A stretch of DNA of 64,000 nucleotides from BD2-11 sp965221785 (lineage in GTDB: Bacteria; Gemmatimonadota; Gemmatimonadetes; Longimicrobiales; Gaopeijiaceae): the NCBI GenBank assembly GCA_965221785.1, contig CBDCSR010000003.1, positions 1,116,001 through 1,180,000 on the forward strand, in the 5' to 3' direction. Positions within the stretch are counted from its first letter, which is position 1, and the number at the start of each line of letters is the position of its first letter. The notes below the pieces were generated by a model, which saw only the letters and a list, made by a program, of their open reading frames with translations, searched no databases and was not told the origin of the DNA. A program made the position numbers and the translations under genes. This document shows positions 26,962-34,392 of the stretch, one piece after another.

Positions 26962-28959
26962 CTACCCCGGGGCGGTGGGGTGCCGTTCGACGCGCCGCCG
27001 CCGTCCGGCCCGCAGACGCCCGTAGCCCCGGCGGGCGAGCACCACCTTGGCCGGCAGGGAGGTGTGGGCGCGGAGGTTCAGATTATCGTAACCGTTGGCG
27101 CGCACCTGGTCGTGGATGCCCTGGTAAACCTGCGCGGCCACTGCCACGGCGCGCTGGAAGGATGCCGGCAGGTGGGGCATGCCTTCGTACGCGTCGGCGT
27201 AGGCGGCATCGGCGATGCCCATGAGCTCCTCGAGCAACCCGCAGTAGGCCGCCCCCACTCCGCCTCCGCGCCGCGCCCGCGCCCGCACCGCGACGAGCGA
27301 CTCCCGGGTCACGCCGTGGGCGGCCATGCGGTCGGCGGGGAGGTAGACGCGCCCGCGCGCGAGGTCCTCTCCGACATCCCGGATGATGTTGGTGAGCTGC
27401 ATCGCATGCCCGAGCGCGTGTGCCCGCTCGATCACCCAGACGTCCCGCACGCCGAACGAATACGTCAGCCAGGCGCCCACCACGGACGCGACCCGATGGG
27501 TATAGAGACGCAGCTCGTCCACGGTCCGGTAGACGCGCGGTTCGACGTCCATGCGCACGCCTTCGACGAGTTCGGAGGCGAGGTCGAAGAGAATGCCGCG
27601 GCTTGCCATCTCGCCCATGACCGCGTCGGCGAGGGGGATTCCGGTCGCTTCCCTCTCGTAGGCCGCGCGGCAGATCGCGGCCCAGGCGTCCAGCGTTCGA
27701 TGCAGCTCGATCCCCGGTGCGGAAGCCTCGTCGACCAGGTCGTCGGTGAACCGGCACCAGGCGTATATCTCGCGCACCCTCCGGCGTTCCTCCGGCGCGA
27801 AGAGCCGGGCGGCGAAGGAGAAGCTGCGGCTGTGCCGGGCGAAATAGCGCCCCCAGGCCCGCCGGGGCCCGAGCGCCTGGGCGCGGGCCGCGATGGAGGT
27901 GATCGCCGTGAAGGCGGGGGGTGTGGGCGGCCCGTCCGCTGGCCGCCGGTCGCCGGTGGGGCAGGGGGGCGTGGATCCGTTTGCGCGGATCGGTGGCGCG
28001 GGGAGTCTCGCAAGACCTTCCGCCGCCGCCCGCTCACAGCGCCGGATCCATCCGCGGACTAGGTCGACGAGGACCGGGTCGGCCCGTGCCGCCAGGAGCC
28101 TGCCCGACAGCTCCGAGCCGCGTGCGCGCAGCCCTTCCAGCGCCTCGTGCGCCATGGACGGAACGGCCGGGACATATTCCGTGCCGTTTCTCCCCGGCAG
28201 GAAGAACTCGCGCAACGCCTCTTCCGGAGTGAGATCGAACCAGCGAGGTCCGCGGTCGCCGAGCACGGAGGTCCAGACCCGGTTGCCGAAGTCCTGCAGC
28301 TTGGGTTTTCCGGTTTCGTCGCCGGGGCAGTAGTCCAGGAAGTCGTCCACCAGTTGATAGAACGCCCCGAATGCGATCCCGAGTTCGCGGAGTTCGCGAG
28401 CCGGCCGGATGGCTGCGCACTCGACCGCCCAGCCCGCGAGCCCCGCCGCCGCCCCGAAGAGCGCACCGCTCTTGGCGCGCACCACTTCCAGATACCCGTC
28501 CGCGTGGCACCCGCGCGCCGACACTTCCCCCTGCATCTTCTCGCCCCGGACGGTCGTATCCACGGCCTCCGCGAAGGCGGTCAGAAACTCCTCGGAGCGG
28601 GTCATGAGCGCGACCCGGTAGCTCCCGGTCAGGCAGAGGTCCCCTGCGAGGAGGGCGGCGCCCGCGCCCCTCGCCGCCAGCAGGGAGGAGGAGTTGCGGC
28701 GCCTGGTTCCGTCGTCAAGGACGTCGTCGTGGTGGAGCGAGGCCTCGTGCGCCATCTGCACGGCCAGGCAGCCGAGCCAGAAGCGGTCGGTGAGACGGTC
28801 GCGCCGCTCCGGTGGCACGAAGGCCAGCGCGGTCCGGGGGCGGAGCAGCTTTCCTCGCAGTGGCGGCACCGCAACCCCCCGCTCGGAGGCCGCCTTGCCC
28901 GCCCTTGCGAGCCCCGTCTCGACGAGGCCGGCCGCTAGCGTTCCTCGCGCGCCACCCAC
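26962..28959 (-). CDS. natural fusion of polyprenyl diphosphate synthase (CrtE) and phytoene synthase (CrtB)
   Basis: A single 665-residue chain that joins two consecutive enzymes of carotenoid synthesis. Residues about 1-315 form a trans-prenyltransferase with LRGKLLRP, the first aspartate-rich motif HHDDVLDD (about 77-83), RAKSGALFG and the second motif YQLVDDFLDY (about 201-210). A proline-rich linker (about 319-349) follows. Residues about 352-640 form a squalene/phytoene synthase with ARHSRSFSFAARLF, FTDDLVDE (about 404-411) and NIIRDVGEDLARGRVYLP (about 524-541). All key metal-binding aspartates are present in both halves. The start is GTG at 28959, overlapping the upstream CruF-like gene by 25 bases. 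The product would make GGPP (or FPP) and pass it to phytoene synthesis (or C30 equivalent). No stop or frameshift is seen between the halves. Confidence 0.93.
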   Translation of the reverse strand: MGGARGTLAAGLVETGLARAGKAASERGVAVPPLRGKLLRPRTALAFVPPERRDRLTDRFWLGCLAVQMAHEASLHHDDVLDDGTRRRNSSSLLAARGAGAALLAGDLCLTGSYRVALMTRSEEFLTAFAEAVDTTVRGEKMQGEVSARGCHADGYLEVVRAKSGALFGAAAGLAGWAVECAAIRPARELRELGIAFGAFYQLVDDFLDYCPGDETGKPKLQDFGNRVWTSVLGDRGPRWFDLTPEEALREFFLPGRNGTEYVPAVPSMAHEALEGLRARGSELSGRLLAARADPVLVDLVRGWIRRCERAAAEGLARLPAPPIRANGSTPPCPTGDRRPADGPPTPPAFTAITSIAARAQALGPRRAWGRYFARHSRSFSFAARLFAPEERRRVREIYAWCRFTDDLVDEASAPGIELHRTLDAWAAICRAAYEREATGIPLADAVMGEMASRGILFDLASELVEGVRMDVEPRVYRTVDELRLYTHRVASVVGAWLTYSFGVRDVWVIERAHALGHAMQLTNIIRDVGEDLARGRVYLPADRMAAHGVTRESLVAVRARARRGGGVGAAYCGLLEELMGIADAAYADAYEGMPHLPASFQRAVAVAAQVYQGIHDQVRANGYDNLNLRAHTSLPAKVVLARRGYGRLRAGRRRRVERHPTAPG

Positions 28960-29738
28960 CGCTGCCCCCCCTTCACTAGCGTCAGCACGGCCAGGGTCGC
29001 CATCACCGCTCCCCAGTATCCGCCGACCAGCGTCATCGCCAGCGACAGCGCCAGCACCGTCGCGTAATAGGTCTCCATGAGCGGGACGGAGATGCGCCGG
29101 GCCGCTTCATCCGCCCGCACCAGGTCGAACCCGGCCATGATCGCCACCCCCGTCGCGAACCACCCCGCCAGGTTGACGAGCGGCATCCCGTAGTACGGCC
29201 CCGGCGTTTCCCATACCCAGTACCGCGTCAGCGAACTCATCGCGGGATCGAGCGTCAGATCCCAGGTAGTCAGCAGAAGCGCCCCAATGCCCCAGCGCGC
29301 GAATCGCCCATCGGCCATGCCATTCGCGATGACGTAGGAAGGAAACGCCATCATGAACCAGCTGAGCGGAATCAGCAGAGGAACCAGTCCGGCCACCCGA
29401 TATCCCAGCAGCTCGGTGTAGCGGTAGGCGCTGAACGGAAACCCGGTGGCGGTGCCCAGGAGCTCCGCGCCCAGCGACAGCCCTCCGGCCACTGCCAATC
29501 CCGGGAGCCAGCTCCATCCGGCGCCAGCCCGGAGGGAGGCCGCCAGCGCCGAGAACGCCACGAGGATGTGGCCACGCGCGAAGAACTCGAAGGCCACCGG
29601 AAAGAACCCGGAGGACGAGGGGAACCTGGCAAGCAGTTCGGGATGCCGTCCGAAGGTGGCGTACCCCGCGACGGATGCCATGGAGAACAGGGCCAGGGCC
29701 GCAAGGCCGATCTGGTCCACTCGCGTCAGTCCGGACAT
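28935..29738 (-). CDS. CruF-like carotenoid biosynthesis membrane protein (putative 1',2'-hydratase)
   Basis: A 267-residue integral membrane protein with seven or eight hydrophobic segments belonging to the carotenoid biosynthesis (DUF422/CruF) family. Recognisable segments are EFFARGHILVAFSALAAS, GLSLGAELLGTATGFPFSAY, FMMAFPSYVIANGMA and WDLTLDPAMSSLTRYWVWE followed by GPYYGMPLVNLAGWF. CruF hydrates the psi-end of lycopene or gamma-carotene at C-1',2'. The gene starts with ATG at 29738, seven bases after the regulator's stop, and its 3' end overlaps the fusion gene by 25 bases, so translation is likely coupled. A hydratase in an operon lacking a lycopene cyclase suggests an acyclic, hydroxylated carotenoid. 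Confidence 0.88.
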   Translation of the reverse strand: MSGLTRVDQIGLAALALFSMASVAGYATFGRHPELLARFPSSSGFFPVAFEFFARGHILVAFSALAASLRAGAGWSWLPGLAVAGGLSLGAELLGTATGFPFSAYRYTELLGYRVAGLVPLLIPLSWFMMAFPSYVIANGMADGRFARWGIGALLLTTWDLTLDPAMSSLTRYWVWETPGPYYGMPLVNLAGWFATGVAIMAGFDLVRADEAARRISVPLMETYYATVLALSLAMTLVGGYWGAVMATLAVLTLVKGGQRWVAREER

Positions 29739-29745
29739 GCGCGGA

Positions 29746-30741
29746 TCAGGCGGGAACCGCTGCGGTCCGCGGAAAATGCCGGTCCATCCAGCGCTGAAAC
29801 GCCGACAGGGTGGCGAACCGCCCGGAGCGACCGAGCGGCCATGCGCGCACGGCAGAACCGGCCTTCCTGCTGCCGCTGCCTCCTACCGCCAGCGCGAAGG
29901 GCCGCCGGGGATCGGCGAGTTCCCGCGCCACCTCGATGAAGCGGCGCACATCGGCGGTGCTCGAGGGGGGTGTCACGGACAGGCACACAAGCGCGGCTCC
30001 CCAGGCTCGCTGCGCGGCCACGATTTCCGGAATCGGGAGGCCGGTACCCAGGTATTCGACCGCCCACCCGCGCTGAACGAGGACCAGGCGGACCAGGAGC
30101 GCGCCCAGGCCGTGACGGTCGCTCTCGAGGGTGCCAACCACGGCCATCGGCGGTTGCGGACCCCACTGCCGGTCGGCATGGCCGCTCCCCCCGACGAGAG
30201 AGAGAATCGTTTCGCTCGCCTCGCGGGTGGCGGCGCGCTCGTCGGCGATCCGCAGCTCCCCTCGCTGCCAGCCCTCGCCCACCCTGCGCATGAACCCTCC
30301 GAGCACGCCGTCCAGAACCCGCGCTTCGACCGGATCCGCCGCCGTCACGTGGCGCAGGAAGATGCCGATCAGGTGCGCCCGCCGAAGCCTGAGCCAACCA
30401 ACGAGCAGGTCTCGCGCCGGCGAGGCGTTGCCGTTCTCCAGCGCCTGAACCGCAGTCCAGACCGCCCCGGCGTCGTCCCCGAACCGGTGCAGGTACACTT
30501 CGTTGCCGCGCTCCCGCGCCACGCGCAGCGCGGTGTCCAGCGGGATGCGGCGATGCCCCCCGGAGGTGGTCCCAACCCGGGGGGCCGCCGAGGTGGGCTC
30601 AATACGAGCGGCACTGGATGCACCAGATCCGCGACGCCCCCGGAACCACCGCTTGACGGTGGAGGAATGCACGCCCAGCAGTTCGGCGACTTCGCGTGTG
30701 CCGAGCTGCACTGGCTCCTGGTTGGCTGGCGAGGCGATCAA
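29746..30741 (-). CDS. MerR-type HTH regulator with cobalamin-binding domain, CarH/LitR-like
   Basis: A 331-residue transcription regulator. Residues about 12-80 hold a MerR-like winged helix (TREVAELLGVHSSTVKRWF, then SGGHRRIPLD) with an insert of about 20 residues between helix and wing. Residues about 95-185 match the four-helix bundle and about 197-300 a B12-binding fold with DRHGLG (about 208-213), the DxHxxG cobalamin motif. In CarH this arrangement represses carotenoid genes in the dark through adenosylcobalamin. Two conserved CarH positions differ: the bundle motif reads WQRGELRIADER, with Gln and Arg where CarH has His. The only usable start in this frame is TTG at 30741; GTG at 30711 with AGGAG upstream is a plausible alternative. 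It is the first gene of the carotenoid operon, consistent with autoregulation. Confidence 0.87.
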   Translation of the reverse strand: MIASPANQEPVQLGTREVAELLGVHSSTVKRWFRGRRGSGASSAARIEPTSAAPRVGTTSGGHRRIPLDTALRVARERGNEVYLHRFGDDAGAVWTAVQALENGNASPARDLLVGWLRLRRAHLIGIFLRHVTAADPVEARVLDGVLGGFMRRVGEGWQRGELRIADERAATREASETILSLVGGSGHADRQWGPQPPMAVVGTLESDRHGLGALLVRLVLVQRGWAVEYLGTGLPIPEIVAAQRAWGAALVCLSVTPPSSTADVRRFIEVARELADPRRPFALAVGGSGSRKAGSAVRAWPLGRSGRFATLSAFQRWMDRHFPRTAAVPA

Positions 30742-30791
30742 GACGTTCGTATGGACTGCGATTGAGCGGTTTTCGGTCGGGTCTGGATGTC

Positions 30792-30797
30792 ATGATA
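30792..30797 (-). promoter_or_regulatory. possible -10 element of the carotenoid operon
   Basis: Read on the minus strand the hexamer is TATCAT, five of six matches to the sigma-70 -10 consensus, inside the AT-rich patch. It would start transcription about 45 bases before the TTG start of the regulator. No good -35 hexamer is found at 16-18 bases, which would fit an activator-dependent or ECF-type promoter. Confidence 0.22.
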
Positions 30798-30976
30798 GCA
30801 CCAGAAACGAGAAAAAGACAGTAGATAAGCGATTAGTGAGGCAGGGGCACATGCAGATCGTCCGCAATTCGCTCATGGGGGGCCTGCTGGACGTTTGGCC
30901 ACGGGCCGGGGATGGCGGGTGCGGTGCAGTTGGACCGGGCGCATGGAACCGGACCGGGCACAAGGCAAACGGAACC

Positions 30977-31002
30977 GGAGGCCGACCGGGTGGCCGACCT
31001 CC
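30977..31002 (-). terminator. hairpin downstream of the HpcH/HpaI-like gene
   Basis: On the minus strand an 11-base stem (nine Watson-Crick and two G-U pairs) closes a four-base loop, about 40 bases past the stop codon at 31041. The two G-U pairs form only in the minus-strand transcript. There is no clear U-run, so intrinsic termination is uncertain. Confidence 0.4.
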
Positions 31003-31040
31003 GGTGATTCGGAGGCACGATGGGGCTGTCGCCGCGGCGG

Positions 31041-32711
31041 TTACCGTCCGGCGGCCTGCCTCCCCAGCCGGATGGCCTCCTCCGCGCCGCCCACCTGCAT
31101 GAGCAGCCCGAGGAAACCCTCCCCGACCCGCTGCTCGATGTCGCCGGAGTTCGCGGTGATCATGTCCGCCAGCCCGGCCCGCGTGGCCTCGGCCAGCACG
31201 GCCCGGTTGCCCTGCTCGGCCGCCTCGCGGTCCCCGCCGAGGGCGCCGGTGAGGCTGCCGATGCCGCACGCCAGCACGCTGTAGCCGGGCACGTCGGCGA
31301 TGGCGGCCGCTTCCGCGACCGCATCCGGGTCCTCGACCATGAGCATGGCGATCACCGTACCGTCCGGGTTGGCGGGCGACCACACGTCCGCGCCCGCATC
31401 CTCGAAGAAGCCGACTGCGGCGCGCGCCTCCGCCACATCGCGCACATGCGGAAGCACGACCCCGTCGGCGCCCAGTTCGAGCGCCTCCCGCACGCGGGCC
31501 CGGGTGACTTCCTCCCCGTCCTGTTCGATGGAGGGGATGCGCACCAGCAGGGTCTTGCGGCCCGCGGCGCCGGGGGAGCGCAGGCCGGTGGCGATCGCCT
31601 CTACCGCGGCCGGATCGTAGTTCCGTTCCAGGTTGAGGAACACGAAGTCCAGAAGCGGATTGCGCGCCAGTTCCCGCCCACCTTCGACGGTGTATCGGGG
31701 CGGTCCCCTCTGTCCGCGCGTCCCGGCGCCCGACCCCGGCTCCGCGCCCGGCCCTGGCCTGCCGCCCCCGCCCGGTCCTGCTCCGCCGGCGAACTCGGGC
31801 GGGACGAACACCCCGAAGGCGGCCAGGTTGCGCTCCCAGAGGCCGATCGTGCTGGTCGCGCGCGCGACCTCCGCCTCCGCCCGCCCGGCATGAGCGCGCC
31901 CGACCGTGAGCGCCTCCGGCGAGGTGACGATGAAGAACCGGAAGCCCTGGTCGAGGCGCTCACCGATATCGTCGGGCCCCGCCGTGATGCCGCATGCCAC
32001 GCCCGCCGCCAGGCACTCCGCCAGGACGGCCTGGATGGCGGCCTCAACCGCCTCCATGTCTCCCTCGTAGGCGCGCCGCAGATCGCCCGGGCCGGGGATC
32101 ACCACGCTCACCCCGGGGGTGCGCACGATCTCGGCCGCGCGCTCGATCCCGACCTGGTCCTCGATGAGCAGGATGTTCACCAGATTCCCGTCCGGGTTGT
32201 CCGGCCAGCCCGCGTCTCCGAGCGCCCCCACCGCCAGCGCCGCCTCCTCGACGCTCTCCACGTGGGGATACACGATGGAACGGGCGCCGGCGTCCAGCCC
32301 CGCCCCCGCCCGCGCCCGAGCCGAGTCGGCTCCGTCCCGGATGGGCGGGATGCGCAGCGCCACCGGCTGGGGCGGGTAGTCGCCGGCCCCCTCGCGCATC
32401 CCCGCCATGTAGGCCTCCATGGCGGGAATGTCGAAGGGCCCGGACTCCAGGGAGTAGAAGATGAAGTCCGCCTCCCGGTTGCGGGCCATGCGCGCGCCCT
32501 GCTCGGGCGTGTGCTCGCCCGAGAAGATGCCGAAGACCGGCTCACCGCTCGACAGCAGCTCGACCATGCGGTTGCCGCTCATCGCGGACGCCGCCTCCCC
32601 GGTGCCGGGAGCATCCCCTGCGGGCGCGCACGACGCGACTGCGGCCGCGGCGAGAACAGAGGCCGCGGCGCACAGGCCGTGGGAGCCGGAGCAGGGTCGT
32701 AGCCAGCGCAT
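31041..32711 (-). CDS. lipoprotein with two tandem HpcH/HpaI aldolase-like domains, catalytic residues missing
   Basis: A 556-residue probable lipoprotein (VLAAAAVASC). Two copies of an HpcH/HpaI aldolase-like barrel follow, joined by a Gly-Pro-rich linker at about 308-338. Copy 1 spans about 45-300 and copy 2 about 340-556. Paired landmarks are VALRIPPI/LLVRIPSI, GARSIVYPHV/GADGVVLPHV and LLIEDQ/MLMVEDP (metal-ligand glutamate at 184 and 460). Copy 1 keeps the metal aspartate in GPGDL (210); copy 2 has GIGSL. HpaI's catalytic histidine, in the motif D-x-E-H-x-P, is replaced in both copies: LESGP in copy 1 and LERNY in copy 2. Class II aldolases are normally cytosolic, so an exported, duplicated form is odd. 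ATG at 32711 has GGAGG eight bases upstream. Function unknown. Confidence 0.85.
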   Translation of the reverse strand: MRWLRPCSGSHGLCAAASVLAAAAVASCAPAGDAPGTGEAASAMSGNRMVELLSSGEPVFGIFSGEHTPEQGARMARNREADFIFYSLESGPFDIPAMEAYMAGMREGAGDYPPQPVALRIPPIRDGADSARARAGAGLDAGARSIVYPHVESVEEAALAVGALGDAGWPDNPDGNLVNILLIEDQVGIERAAEIVRTPGVSVVIPGPGDLRRAYEGDMEAVEAAIQAVLAECLAAGVACGITAGPDDIGERLDQGFRFFIVTSPEALTVGRAHAGRAEAEVARATSTIGLWERNLAAFGVFVPPEFAGGAGPGGGGRPGPGAEPGSGAGTRGQRGPPRYTVEGGRELARNPLLDFVFLNLERNYDPAAVEAIATGLRSPGAAGRKTLLVRIPSIEQDGEEVTRARVREALELGADGVVLPHVRDVAEARAAVGFFEDAGADVWSPANPDGTVIAMLMVEDPDAVAEAAAIADVPGYSVLACGIGSLTGALGGDREAAEQGNRAVLAEATRAGLADMITANSGDIEQRVGEGFLGLLMQVGGAEEAIRLGRQAAGR

Positions 32712-32996
32712 GGCGAGATCCTCCGAAACGGGAACGGGCGAGGCGTCAAGGGTAGCGATGATGCCTGGCGTGGGCACGTGTAGTGCATGATGCGCGCGCG
32801 GGAGGGCGAAATGCCAGTAGCGCCCCGCTCTCCGCCGGGCACCTACCGCCGGACTCAACACTATTGCATCTTCCGAGGTCCCTGCCCGTGGAGCCTGCCC
32901 GGCTCCCGGAAACAGCGGCCCGAACCCGAGCGTCCTTCAGCAGCCATCCTCATCGCGTTGCCCACTCCGCTCCCCCGAGCTCGGCTTCGCGGCCCC

Positions 32997-34313
32997 ATGC
33001 GAGGCTCAACTCGCAGACCGCGGGCCGTTCTTCCGGCTCTGACGCCCCTCCTCCTGCTGGCGGCGCTCCCGGCACCGGCGCACGCCCTCGCCCAGGAAGA
33101 AGCCGTGCCCGTGGAGCGGCCCAACGTCTTCTTCGACTGCTCGGGCCCCAGGTGCAACCTCGATTACTACCGCACCGAGATCGACTGGGTGAACTGGGTG
33201 CGCGACCCCGCCGCGTCCGACGTGCACGTCATCATCACCAGCCTGGGCACCGGCAGCGGGGGCAGGGAGTTTCGCTTCGACTACCTCGGCGCCGGCCCCT
33301 ACGAGGGTTACGAGTCCGCGGTCCGGTACCAGTCCTCTCCCACCGACACCGAGCGCGAACAGCTGGACGGGTTCGCCCACGCGCTGGGCGTCGGTCTGGC
33401 GAGCTTCGCCACCAGTGCCGGATTTCGCGACATCGTGAGCCTGGTGAGCGTCACTCCACGGGACGTGACGGGCGAGCGCGTGGTCGCGCGCTCCGAAGTC
33501 GAGGACCGGTGGGACCTGTGGGTGTTCCGCATCAACGGCAGCGGTGAGTTCGATGGCGAGTCGACCCGCAGGAGAGTGCAGAGCTCCGGCAGCTTCTCCA
33601 TATCCCGCGTCACCCCGACATGGAAGCTGCGCACCAACATCCGGGGCAGCTACAACCGGCTCCTGGTCGAGCTCGACGACGGCGATTTCTCGGACACCCG
33701 GTTCGACTGGAACTTCAACCAGACCGCCGTCTACGCGCTCGCCGACCACTGGTCGACCGGGATGCAGCTGCAGTCCGCGCGCACGACTCGCTTCAACCAG
33801 CGCCTCCGGGCCGAGGTGAGCCCGGTCATCGAGTACAGCTTCTTTCCCTACGAGGAAGCCACCCGGCGCTCCCTGACCGCTTCCTATCGCATCGGCGCGG
33901 CGTACCGGGAGTACTTCGAGACGACCACGTACGGTGAGGACCAGGAGACGCGCGCCGAACACTCCTTCGAGGTCGACTTCTCGCAGCGGCAGGATTGGGG
34001 CGACGCGGGCGTGACCCTGCAGGGGTCCCAGTTCCTTCACGACACCAGCCTCTACAACATCTCGCTGCGCGGGGACATCGACTACCGCGTGGTGCGGGGC
34101 TTCAGCATCAATGCGCGCGGCAGCATCCGGCGGGTCGAAGACCAGATCTATCTGTCGGGGGAGGGCGTGACCGACGAGGAAGCCCTGCTCGCTCTGCGGC
34201 TGCGGGCCACGTCGTACGACTACAATCTTCGCCTCGGGTTCTCGTTCCAGTTCGGCTCGCTGTTCAACAACGTCGTGAACAACCGTTTCCGGGGGATTCA
34301 GGGCTTCAACTAG
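32997..34313 (+). CDS. outer-membrane beta-barrel protein of unknown function
   Basis: A 438-residue exported protein with a signal peptide (AVLPALTPLLLLAALPAPAHALA). The N-terminal region (residues about 35-150) contains a predicted alpha/beta domain with FFDCSGPRCNLDYYRTEIDW, including two cysteines that may pair. From about residue 160 onward strongly amphipathic strands alternate with short turns (VQSSGSFSISRVTPTW, RTNIRGSYNRLLVELDDGD, YALADHWSTGMQLQSART), ending in aromatic strands, as in outer-membrane barrels. I do not recognise the family. ATG at 32997 begins the signal peptide but lacks a ribosome site; ATG at 32811 has GGGAGGG close upstream but would add about 60 residues before the signal. 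It is divergent from the HpcH/HpaI-like gene. Confidence 0.7.
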   Translation: MRGSTRRPRAVLPALTPLLLLAALPAPAHALAQEEAVPVERPNVFFDCSGPRCNLDYYRTEIDWVNWVRDPAASDVHVIITSLGTGSGGREFRFDYLGAGPYEGYESAVRYQSSPTDTEREQLDGFAHALGVGLASFATSAGFRDIVSLVSVTPRDVTGERVVARSEVEDRWDLWVFRINGSGEFDGESTRRRVQSSGSFSISRVTPTWKLRTNIRGSYNRLLVELDDGDFSDTRFDWNFNQTAVYALADHWSTGMQLQSARTTRFNQRLRAEVSPVIEYSFFPYEEATRRSLTASYRIGAAYREYFETTTYGEDQETRAEHSFEVDFSQRQDWGDAGVTLQGSQFLHDTSLYNISLRGDIDYRVVRGFSINARGSIRRVEDQIYLSGEGVTDEEALLALRLRATSYDYNLRLGFSFQFGSLFNNVVNNRFRGIQGFN

Positions 34314-34392
34314 CCGACACCCCCAACTCGCCCGCATTCCGTCGCGGCGATAACATTCCTCAAGAGACCCGGACCCTCACAGGAGAACTCAG

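Larger units (their letters stand above)
30742..31040. other. intergenic region upstream of the carotenoid operon
   Basis: About 300 bases without a protein gene separate the regulator from the HpcH/HpaI-like gene, both on the minus strand. The part at 30783-30840 is clearly richer in A and T than its surroundings and is where a promoter and operator for the carotenoid operon would be expected. The part nearer the upstream gene holds a hairpin (30977-31002). I see no RNA gene here. Confidence 0.6.
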
